This document shows, piece by piece, positions 15,556 through 27,500 of a stretch of 64,000 bases of DNA. A model generated the notes under the pieces. The model searched no databases. It was not told the DNA's origin and saw nothing but the letters and a program-made list of their open reading frames with translations. The number at the start of each line of letters is the position of its first letter. Position 1 is the first letter of the stretch. The stretch is from Pseudonocardia hierapolitana (lineage in GTDB: Bacteria; Actinomycetota; Actinomycetes; Mycobacteriales; Pseudonocardiaceae). Position numbers and translations under genes: made by a program. The stretch lies in the NCBI RefSeq assembly GCF_007994075.1, contig NZ_VIWU01000001.1:4030001-4094000 (forward strand). Reading direction: 5' to 3'.

Positions 15556-18500
15556 ATGTCCACGCACTTCGCGTACGACGGTGAGGCCGCCGGCCTCTCC
15601 GCGTGCGCTGGTGTCGTGCGGCTGCGGCTCTCGCCGATGGACCGGCTCCTGTGGGTCGTGCGGTGGGTGTTCGGTCTGGCCGGTGCCGTGGTGGTGATGT
15701 GGATCGGGGCGGCGTTCCTCGCGACGCCCGCGTCCGCGGCTGCGGTGGTGCCGGCGGCGGCCGTCCAGCAGAGCCTGATGAAGGGAGGTGCAAGCAGCAG
15801 GCAAGGTGGCGACGGCGATGGCGACTCGGGCGGTGGCGACTCCGACGGCGGGGGTGACTCCGACGGCGGCGGGGACGACAAGTCCGAGAAGTCTGAGAAG
15901 AGCGAGAAGAAAGAAAAGAAGGAAAAGAAAGAAAAGAAGGAAAGTAAGTCCGACAAGAAGGACGAGGACGAGTCCGAGAAGTCGGAGAAGAAGTCCGACA
16001 AGGATGAGAAGAAGTCCGAGAAGAAGTCGGAGAAGAGCGAGAAGAAGAAGTCCGAGAAGAAGGACGAGAAGTCCGAGAAGAAGGACCGCGAGGAGTCCGA
16101 CGACGAGGGTGAGCGTCGCTCCCGCGAGGACGGCACCGACGAGCGTTCGGGTGACGACCGGGAACGCGACAAGGGTGAGCGCGAGAACGACGACGCGGAC
16201 GATCACCCGCAGGTTCGGCACGAGGAGCGCGACGAGCGCGATTCCGAGCGACGTGAGTCCGGGCAGCGTGAGTCCGAGGGGAGTGACTCCGCGCAGGACG
16301 AGTCGGAGGCCGAGGACGCGAAGGAGCGGGATCGCTCCGAGCGCGCCGACTCCGACGGAGCGGCCGCGGGGCGGCTCGGCGACGCCGACACCGAGAAGGT
16401 GCGGGCCGAGGAGCGCTCCGGAGGTCGCGACACCGACGGCGAGGATGACGGCAGCGACGCCCGTGGCCGGGACGGCGCCGAGTCGGACGACGACGGCGGG
16501 GACAGCGTCGCCGCGGTCCGGAAGGCCGCCGAGCGCGGCGATGGCGACGGCATCCGGGAAGCCGTGCGGGAGCGGGTGCGGGGAGCGCTCGGCGAGGCGC
16601 GGGAGCGGACCGAGCGCGCTCGGGAGTCCGCGGAGGACGCCACCGACGATGCCGCCGAGCGCGTCGGCGATCGCGATGCGCGGTCGGAGGACGAGGAGCA
16701 GGACGGCCGGGCGGCGCGGGTGCGTGCCGCCGATCGCGACGACGACGGGGCAAAGGACACGCGCCGCAAGAAGGCCGCGCGCGACGCTGTGGAGGCGGCG
16801 GACGGCAACGGCGACGAGGACGGCGCACGCCGCTTCGAGAAGGAGTTGGGCGAGCGCGTCTCGGAGGCGGGCGACGACGTCGAGGGCGCGGTGCGCCGGT
16901 TCGCGAAGGACGTGGCGGAGAAGGTCGAGGGCGCTCGATCGAAGCGGGGCGACGACGAGGGCAAGCGCTCGGCCAAGAAGGACGACGACCGCGAGCGGCT
17001 ACGGAGCGTAGTTCGCGAGCTGTCGGACCGGGCGCGCAAGGCGGGGTCCGAGCGTGAGGACGGCGAGGAGGAATCCGGCCGTCGCTTGGCCGAGAGGCTG
17101 GCCGAGGCGGCGGACTCCGCCGACGAGAAGGACGGCTCGAGGAAGGCCCTGGCGGAGCTCGTCGGTGAGGGCAGCCGCTCGGACGAGGACGATGACGAGC
17201 GCGGCGACCGTGCCGGGGAAGCCACTCGCTGGGTGCACGATCTCGTCGAGAAGGCACGGGCCGGGGACCGGTCCGGCAAGAACGACAAGAAGAAGCCCGA
17301 CTCCGGTGAGCGTGCCGAGAAGTGGGCGAAGCTGGCCGGTGACATCGCCGAGGCCGTCGGCTCGCGGCACCGCGCCGATGACGACTCGGACAAGGCTGCC
17401 GACAAGAAGGCCGATCGTGCCTCGGCCGAGCTGCGGCGCGCCGTGTCCGAGCGGATCGGGTCGGCGCTGGCTCGCGGCGACGACGAGAGCGACGACGGCA
17501 AGAAGGACCGGGGCGCGGATGTTCGGCGCCTCGTCGAGCGGGCCGGTGAGTTCGCGCGGGACGTCGCCGACGGCGAGGTCGACGGTGACGTCGGCAAGGC
17601 GGTCAAGGGGCTGGTGCGCGAGGCCGCGCGGGTGGCCGCCGATCACGCGGATGTCTCCGAGGGCGACGTGAAGCGGATCGAGGGTGAGGTCCGAAAGGCG
17701 ATCCAGCGCGGCGACACCCGCGCCGACGGCAAGGCCGGCGACGAGAAGGTGTCGGCTCAGGACGAGAAGGCCCTCGCCAAGCTCCTGTCCGCGGGCGACG
17801 ACGAGAAGGCGACGGCGAAGAAGCTGGCCGGCCTCGACGCCGAGGAGCGCGAGCAGCTGTGCGGCGACGGCGGTTGCTCGGATCTGACCTCGGATGAGAT
17901 GTCCACGCTGTCCTCGCGCGAGTTCTCGGACACGCGGTCCCGGGCGCCACCGCGCGACGAGGACGACGATGACAACTGGGAGTCCGACGATTCGGCCGAG
18001 CAGACCGAGCGGGTGCTCGAGGGCCGGATCGAGGTCGACAAGAGCGAGAAGAAGCTCCAGCAGACGAAGAAGGACGTCGCGTCGGGCAAGGCCACCAAGG
18101 CCGAGTACGACAAGCAGGCCGCCGAGCACAAGAAGCTGCAGCAGCAGTACGGGGCGGACCGGGCGGAGCTGTCGGAGGATCGCGCCGAGCTGGTCGACGA
18201 GGTCGTCGACGGGCACGAGAAGCTCAGCGACAGCGAGAAGAAGCTGAAGGCCGAGGAGAAGAAGGTCGCCGGCGGCACGGTGACCGCGGCCGCGCACAAG
18301 AAGAACGTCAAGGCGTACGAGAAGCAGCGTGACGAGGTCTACGAGGCCACCGACGAGCTGATGGACGCCACCGACCGGCACGTGGAGACGGTGTCGGAGG
18401 ACGACCTGGACGGTGAGGGCTCGGCGGCCGGCTGTGGCTCCGACGGGGCGTTCACGGCCTGCGGGTCGGCGAGCGAGTCCGCGGACGGGACGCGGGACTC

Positions 18501-21500
18501 CGAGCGGAAGGTGTGCCTGTCCGGGGTGTCGTCCGGGTGTGGCGCGTCCTCGTCGGCGGGCGACTCCAAGGCCGAGGCCTCGTGTGACGACACCGGTTGT
18601 GGGAGTAGTGCGTCCAGTCGCGGTGCCGACGGTGAGGTGACGAAGGCGTCCGCGAGGTGCGACGGCGACCCGGGCAGCTGTGGGCAGTCCAGCCGGGCCG
18701 ATCGTGAGGGTGCGTCGGCGGAGTGCGAGTCCGGCGGCGGAGGCTGTCGTACGGATTCGTCCGGACCCGCCCGCGAGGGGGCATCCCCGGGCGGTGCGGA
18801 ACGTCGCACGGCCGCGCAGGCGGCGTGCACCGGGGCGTGCGGCACCGATTCCTCCGCGGATCGCGAGGGTGCCGAGGCGGGCTGTGACACCGCGGGCGGT
18901 AGCTGCGACAGCAGCAGCACCGGCTCGGGCAGCGAGCGCCCGCAGGCCCGGCTGGCGTCCACCGCCGCGGCGAACGGGGACACCGACCAGGCGAGCCGGA
19001 AGGGCAGCAGCACCGCGCACTGCGAGGGCGCCGGCGGCTGTGGCACCTCCAGCAAGGTGGACCTGGGCGACGAGGAGTCCACCGACGAGGTCGTGGCCGA
19101 CGCGGATGTCGACTGCGCGGCGAAGTGCACGGGGTCGGCGAGCAGCACCACCGACGCCGGCCACAAGACCGGCACGGAGAAGGGCGCCGGCGCCGCTGCG
19201 GCGAAGACCGCGCAGGACGGGCCGGAGTCGGCAACCAACGGCAAGGCCGAGTGCACCGTCTCCGGTGGCGGGTGCACGACCCGCAGCCGGTCCGGCGCGG
19301 ATGACGAGGACTCGGCGGGCAGCGCGGGCAGCAGCGACGCGGTGGTCGAGGTCGACTGCGAGGCGGGTTGCACCGGTACCGGCACGACCAGCACCGCGGG
19401 CACCGGCCGTGGGGTCGCCGCGGGTGCGGAGCGCAAGAGCTCCGGCACCGCGTCGTGCGAGTCGGCGGGCAGCGGTTGCCAGGCCTACAGCAGCACCGAT
19501 GTGGACAGCCAGGTCGACGAGCAGGACTCCTGGACCGACCGGCTCACCGGCGGGACGGTGCGGCCCGCGGCGCTGACCGACGGCGACGCCACCGCCTCCA
19601 GCTCTGCGGGCGCGAACGTCGACTGCGACGCGGCCGGCTGCAGCGGTAAGGCCAGCAGCGCCACCAACGGCACCGTCACCGGTGCCCCGGCGACCGCGGG
19701 GGCGGCGGCCCCGGTTCGCACTACGAAGGCTTCCTCGTCGTGTGAGGCGAAGGCCGGTGGGTGCGGGATCGAGTCGGACTCCCAGGTGTCCGACAACGCC
19801 GGTGAGACCTCCTGGTCGGACCAGCTCGGTGCCGCGGCGAAGGCAAAGGCCCCGGCCGCGCGGGAGCTGACCGCATCGAGCACGGCGGGTAGCGAGATCG
19901 AGTGCGCCGCCGCGACCTGTGTCGCGTCGGGCAAGAGCACGACCGCGGGTGGCGCGTCGGGTGATGTGAAGGGTGTGCGCGACAGCACGGGCACCTCGTC
20001 CTGCACCGCGCACGGTGCCGGTGGTGGCTGCACCACCGCGGCGGACACCACGGTCGCCGACCGAGACCCGGCCGATGTCGACCCGGCGTCCGGTGTGGCC
20101 GCGGTGTCCGGCCCGGTGAGCGTGTCCCACGCCGCGGGTTCGGTGCAGTGCTCCGGTGCCGCGACCGAGTGCGGCGGGACCGCGACCAGCTCGACCAGCG
20201 CCCGGGACACCGGGGTGTCCCCGCACGCCCGCGGCACCTCCGCGACCACGGAGTGCACGGTGACCGGTGGTGGCTGCTCCGGCGAGACCTCGTCGTCGGC
20301 CTCCAGTGCCCCGGACTTCGTGGCGGTGGACCCGAACACCGGGAAGCCGCTGCCGGGCCAGTCGTTGTCCGGGCCGTCCTCGACCTCGTCGTCGAGTGCC
20401 AGCCTGGCCTGTGACGCGGGAACGGCCTGCTCCGGTTCGGTGCGCACCACCACCAGCGCGTGGGACGGTGCGGTCGCGGGCGGGAAGCCGCGGACCTCGG
20501 AGGGCATCGCGTCCTGCACCGGTGGCACGGGTGGTTGTCAGGTGCGGTCGGTGTCGACGGCGTCGACGGGTCCGGGTGCGGCGCTGGCGTTGTCCGGTCC
20601 GCAGGCGGACGGGACGGCGCAGCCGGTGAACACCGCCCGGTTGGTGGCGGGTCCGTCGGCGGCCTCGGCGGCGGGTGCGGTGCTGGTGTGCGAGGGCCAG
20701 GCGGCCTGCACGGGCAAGGTCACCAGCGCGGCGTCCGCGACCGACCCGAGTGTGTCGGCCGACCCGCGCGGCTCGCGGTCCGAGGGATCGTGTGAGGGCG
20801 TGTCGGGTGGGGTGTGCCAGGCGGTCACCAACTCGGGTGCGTCCAGCGGCCCGGACGGGAACGTGATCGCGCCGCTGGTGCAGGCCCGCTCGACGGCGAA
20901 CGCGACCGTCGCCTCGGAGACCACCGGGGAACAGGGGCAGACGCCTGCCGACGGGCAGCAGGGTCAGGGCTCCGACCAGCCGGCGACGGTGCCCGCACCG
21001 GTGGCGCCGGGTTCGAGCGCGAACTCGGGTGGCCCGACGGTGCAGGGTGCGTCGAGCTGGTCGATGGCCTCGGCCACGATGGACTGCGCCGGGGGCACGC
21101 TGTGCTCCGGCACGGCGCGAAGCTCGGCCACCGGTCAGGACGGGCCCTCGGCGGTGAACGACGGCAACGGGGCGCGTGGTCCTCCGGGGACCGGCACCAC
21201 CACCTCCAGCGGCAGCTGCACCAGCTCGGTCAGCGGCTGCCATGCCCAGACCGATTCCTCCGCGGGCTCCGGCCAGGTCGTGGCCGACATCATCGCGGAG
21301 CAGCAGAACACCCAGGCCGAGCAGGCCGAGCAGCAGGCGAAGGAAGCCGAGCGGCTCGCCGCGCAGGCCGCGAAGGTCGCCGCCCGTCCGGGTGCGACCG
21401 CCGCACAACTGAAGACCGCCGCCGACGCCGCAGCCGCGGCGAAGGACGCGCGCAAGACCGCCGCCGAGGCCGCGAAGCTGGCTGCGAAGCCGGTCACCGA

Positions 21501-24500
21501 CGCGCCGGCCACGTTGTCGCAGTCGGGTGCGACCGCGCAGTGCGCCGGGGCCGGGTGCACCGCCGCGACCACCGGTGGCACGAGCGGCATGCCCGGTCGG
21601 ACGCAGACCGCGGCCACCTGCACTGCCGCTGCGGGCGGGTGCGTCGTGGCGAGCGACGCCATCGCGTCGGCCTTCCGCGACTCCGGCCAGACCACCGGTA
21701 GCGGCAAGGATGCCAAGCGGATTCCGGGCTCCTCCGGCAGCGCCCAGGCCAGCTCCCAGCTTGTGTGCCCCGAGGCCGGATGCACCGGGAAGGTCACGGG
21801 CAGCGTCAGGGCCGTCGCCGGTCCCAAGGGTGAGCGCAGCACCAGCACCGCCACGGGGTCGACCGGTTGTGCCGGCACCACCGCATGCCAGGCACGGATC
21901 AGCGTCGCCTCCGCGACCGCGGCCACCGCGCCGGGAGCCAAGGCTGAGCAGCGGTTCGCCACCACGACCGCGTCGGTGACCGCCGTATGTGACGACGGCA
22001 CCAAGGCCGGCTGCGCCGCCCGGGCCACGTCCGAGTCGAATGCAGTCGGCGCGAGCGATGTTCGGGGCAACGCCGCCGCCACCTGCCAGGCGGCCGGAGG
22101 TTGCCAGGCCGCTACCGGCGGACTCGCCGCCGAGAACGCAGTCCAGGTGAGCGCCCAGTGCGTGGGTACCGGCTGCAGGACGCACACCGAAGGTGTCGCG
22201 CGGGCCGCCGCGCCGGGTGGCACGAGCTCGGCGGTCTCGCGCAGCGACTGCACCGCCGGCGCCGACGGCGGGTGCGCCGGCTCCAGCCTTGTCGGGGCGA
22301 GCAAGGAAGCCGGAGCGCAGGCCTCCGCGACCTGCCAGGGCACCGATGGCTCCAGCTGCTCCTACTCCACTCGCAGCGACGCGCAAGCCGCGACCGGAGG
22401 GAACTCCGCTGTCGCGACGGCCAGCTGCGGCGACAACGCCAACGGTGGCTGCACGACGACCGCCGCCGCCCAGGCGACCGACGACGTGGCGATGGCCGCT
22501 GCGGCCTGCCAGGGCAGCGAGGGATCCGGCTGCCGCTACTCCTACCGGGCACACAGTGCGGCCTCGGCCACCGGTCCGGGAACCAGCGCGAACGCATCGG
22601 CCACCGGTCGTGGCGCCGGCACCTTCGGCGGCGGCCAGGCGATGACCACCGCGACGGCGCAGGCGGGTCCGGGCTCTGCGGCCGCGTCGGCGTCCTGCAC
22701 GGGCACCGCGGGGACGAGCTGCAGCCACCACTACTCCGCGACCGCGTCCGCGTCTGCGTCGGCGGCCGGTGCCTCGGCGAATGCCTACGCTCACGGTTCC
22801 GGCGGTGGCGGCATGGGTGGCGGTGGCGTCATGGTGTCGGCGTCTGCCCAGGCGAGCCCGGGTTCGGCTTCGGCGTCGGCGTCGTGCATGGGGTCGCCGG
22901 GGACGAACTGCACGCATTCGTTCTCCGCGACCGCGTCCGCGTCGGCCTCGGCGGCCGGTGCCTCGGCGAATGCCTACGCTCACGGTTCTGGTGGCGGTGG
23001 CATGGGTGGCGGTGGCGTCATGGTGTCGGCGTCCGCGCAGGCCAGCCCGGGTTCGGCTTCGGCGTCGGCATCGTGCATGGGGTCGCCGGGCACGAACTGC
23101 ACCCACTCGTACTCGGCGACCGCGTCGGCGTCGGACTCGCACCCCTCCGGGTCGTGGGCCAAGGCGTACGCACACGGCTCCGGCGGTGGCGGCATGGGCG
23201 GCGGCGGCGTCGGTGTGATGGCCTACGCGGTGGCCGGCGACGGCTTCGCCAACGCAGGCGCGTCCTGCTCCGGAGCGGCGAACTGCACCGCCACCTACTC
23301 CGCGCACGCCGAGGCGTACGACGAACTGAACACGCCGTACGGCAAGTACATCGCGGAGAAGTGGGCGACCTGCTCCGGCTCCGGCAACGGCGGCTGTGGC
23401 GCCTGGGCGGTGGCCATCGCCGGCCCCGACGGTGTCGCCGAGGCCGGATGCACCGGCAACGGCTCCTGTGACAAGGGCGGACGTGGTGCCGACTTCATCC
23501 CGGCCAAGCCGGTCGACACCAGCGGCCTCGGCATGGCCGTGGACAAGAACGGCAAGCCGATCAAGATCGAGGACGTCGACCCGAACCACGACGCCGTCGA
23601 GGTCACGCCCGGCGAGAACGGCCAGATCGTCATCAAGATCAAGCCGAAGGGCCAGGACGAGCCCACGACGTACACCTGCCAGGCCCCGTGCAGCAAGACC
23701 ATCGACGGGATCACCGGCGGCAATGACCACGGCCAGAGGAACCCCCACGGGGACTACTACGGCTCGATGCCCGTGGCGGGCCGCCCGGACAAGCGGCACG
23801 AGGTGCGCGGCGAGAACGGCGTCGGGATGGCCCAGGACGCCGAGGGCAACGCCGAGGCGTGGGCCCGCGGCAAGGGTATGGCTGTCGACGGGCGCAGCGG
23901 CGACAAGATGATCTTCACGCGCAAGGCCGCTGCCGAAGAGGGACAGAACAACGTCCGGTTCTCGAACAAGAAGGGTTCTCCGTTCACCTCCACGTGCAAC
24001 GGCGGCTGCGAGTGGACCTCCCCGACCGGTGAGCACCTGACGATCGACGGCAAGTGGGGCCAGATCCAGGCGCAGGACGCCAACGGCAGCCCGGCGCAGA
24101 TCAAGTTCATCGGGCCGGGCCACTTCACCAACAAGCAGGGCGACATCGTCCACGCGGACAACAAGGGCGCGAACGTCGGTGTCACCGACATCATCGGCCG
24201 CTCGCGCGACGGGAGCCCCGGGATCTACTCGGTGAAGAACACCACCGGCTACATCCAGTTCGTGGACCCCAACTACAAGGGCGAGGACGGCAAGAACGTC
24301 TACAAGATCCAGATCACTGGCGGCGACCTGAGCCAGGGGATCAAGGGGACCACTCCGGACAAGGACGGCAAGGGCGGATCCCTGTGGTGCGAGGGCGACT
24401 GCATCCGCACCATGCCGGGCTCGTTCAACGACGGCGCGAACGGCAAGGCCATCTACGACCCGGTGACGGCGTGCAAGAACTGCCGCATCACCGAGCAGCT

Positions 24501-27500
24501 GCCGACCGGCACCGGCCGCTTCCCGAACGGTTACGGCAGCGTCGAGCTGTTCGACGACAGCAACGGCGGACCGGTCTCGCGCTACACCCCGTGGGGGGAC
24601 AAGCAATCCTGCACGGCCGGTGACTACTGCGGGTTCACCCAGTACAACCGCAGCGCCGACGGTCAGGGCGGGGGCGCGATCTGCAACGCGTCCGGCGCAG
24701 GCGGTGGCTGCTACGGCTTCAACAAGGAAGGCGACATCCAGAACGCCACCGTCAAGGTCGACAAGGACGGCAAGCCGTACACGGACGCCGAGGGCAACCC
24801 GATCGGTGTTCGCACCGGGCTGCTCTACCGCGACAAGGACGGGAAGCACGCCGGCCGCTTCTGCGCGGAGGGGGGCGACTGCAGCGGCTCGGGCTCCGAG
24901 TCGATCGAGGCCCCGAAGGGAACCATCGCGGCGATGGTCGCGGTGCTCGACCCCAGCCTGAAGGTCACCGAGGAAACCGCGAAGGATCTCTCCGAGGTCA
25001 CCGGCCCGGACGGGAAGAAGCTGCTGGACCGCAAGCCGGATGATCGGCGGCCGCTGAGCCAGAACGAGATCGACCAGCTCAAGGCGGCCGGTCGCGAGGA
25101 CCTGATCACGGCCCACAACCGCGACATCGGCGAGCTGTCCCGGGCCCAGCTCGACGGCGCCCAGATGTCCATCCTGGACGACACCGTGACCCAGAAGGAC
25201 ATGGGTCCGAAGTACAAGGAGCTCGAGCCGAAGATCGACAAGCTGGCCGGGCTGACCGAGAACGCACTCGAGGGCGACAACCACATCGACGCAGGCGAGT
25301 GGGCCGAGATCGATCCCCTCCGCAAGGAGATCGATGACAAGGCACCGGGCATGCTGGAGAAGTGGCTGCCGGCGCAGAGCCGGCTGCAGGCGATGCGTCA
25401 CGCGTCCTGGTCGATGGACGACTTCACCGCCGCCAACCAGGCCGTGGGCAACAACCGCCAGCTGATCGACAAGCTGGTGCCGGGCTACGACCCGTCGAAG
25501 GCGCCGACGCCTGGCCAGCAGGACGAGGCGATCCGGATCGTCGCCGAGCAGCAGAAGGACGTCGGCAACGCCCAGCTGGCGTTGCAGTCCGCGATCGGGG
25601 AGCGCAGCCAGAACCTGAACGACCGCGTCGCCAGGTACAACGCCGCCTTCCAGCGGATCAAGGATCGCGGCGGCCCGACCGTCGGCGAGTCGATCTGGCT
25701 CCAGGGCGAGTACCAGTCGATCAACCGCGAGAAGGACGCGATCACCGCGATCGCACGACCGCTGCAAGCCGACATCGACGCCAAGGAGAAGGTGCTCCGG
25801 CAGACCGACCTGGCTTACGCGGACGCCTCCGGCAACCAGGCATGGGCCGGCGACCTGCACGGTGCTTTCGACCGGCACAACCGGGTCAACAACCTCTACC
25901 AGCGACTCTCGGTGTCGCCGCAGAAGCGTCAGCAGACCTTGTCGGAGACGTTCGGGACGCTCACCTCGCTCACCGAGCTGCAATACAACGCGGTTCGCGA
26001 CAAGCCGTTCGCGGCGCCCAAGAATTACAAGCCGGGCAATAGCATCGCGCCAAACGAGAGTTTGATGGGCGGGAGAGCTCTGCCCTCGACCATGTTGCAG
26101 GACTTCCGCTACATCCACGCGGCGGCCAAGTTCAAGGCCGATTGGGACGCTTACCAGGGCCCCTTGCGCAAGATCATCGATGAGACGATGGACCTCGATG
26201 CGCAGGCGGCTGCGGCAGCGTTCGGGCGGACTCCGAAGATCATGGAGGCCGAGCGGCGTCCGCAGGAGATCGACCGCAGCTTCGCGGCCATCTATGAGGA
26301 GTTGGGTGGTGACCGCAACGAGAAGGCGCGCGAGCAGGCCCGCAATGTGCTGAACACCATCGGCGAGAAGGCCGGGGACGGCAGCAAGGTCGAAGCGATC
26401 CGAATGCCGTACTACCAGCCCGACACCGAAAACCAGGAGGGCGGGTGGACCACCGTCACCCTGTTCCGCGTGAAGCAGGACGACGGCAGCTACCGCTACA
26501 TCGATGCGACCGGTGCGCACTTCGGCAGCCTCGACGACTTCCGCAACAACAACGAGATGCTCGCAGAGGACGGCACGCTGATCGCGCCGTCGAATCTCGG
26601 TATCGAAGGCGTGGACAAGTTCGGCAGGCTCGACAGCACCGACAAGCCGGCCACCGACTGCGGCTGTGAGCTCACCACCACGTCGGGCAGACACATCTCC
26701 GGCTGGGACAAGGCCAAGCACTGGGTCGTGGGTGGCGCCATGGTGGTCGGCGGCGCGTTGCTGTGGGTCGGCGGCGGCTTCGCCACGCTGGCGACCCTGG
26801 GTGCTGCCTCACCGCTCGGCGCTGCCGCGGCGATCGGAGGTACCGCCTTGATCGCAGGCGGGATCGCCTACACCACGTACGACGTGGCCTCCAACATGAT
26901 CAACCGCAGTAACCACGGCCAGTCCAACAGCTGGTCCAACCCCGCCGCCCGGGCCGACTACATCGGCATGGCGGGCAACCTGCTGGCCGCAACCGGTATG
27001 GGCATCGGGATCAAGGCTGCATTCACCGGCGCCGCCAGAGCCACCGCCGCGGAGGCGGCGGCGGGCGCGGCGAGTGCAGGAGCGAGAGGTGCCGCGGGCG
27101 CCGGCACGTCGTTCTGGGGGCGGACGTTCAGCGGGAAGTGGGCCACCGGCGCGCCCGGATGGCAGGGGACGTGGACGGCCGCGCACCAGGCGTACAGCCC
27201 GGGGATCAAGGCGATGGTCAACGGCACGGCCTCCCGGGCCGCGTATGCCCACAGCGCCTTCAACTGGGCAGGCTTCGGTGTCTTCGGTTACACGGCGGTC
27301 GACGGCACGATCTCGTACCACAAGAACAAGAGGGACATGACCCCGGCGCAGCGGTCCGAGGCCGTGTCCGGACTGTGGGCGACCTGGTCGATGATGGCCG
27401 CGCCGCTTGCGATCGGCGGGATCGGCATGGTCACCAAGACCCGGTTCCCGGTCGGCCTTGCCCGTTCCGGCAACACCACTCCGCCTCAGGGCGACGCGCC

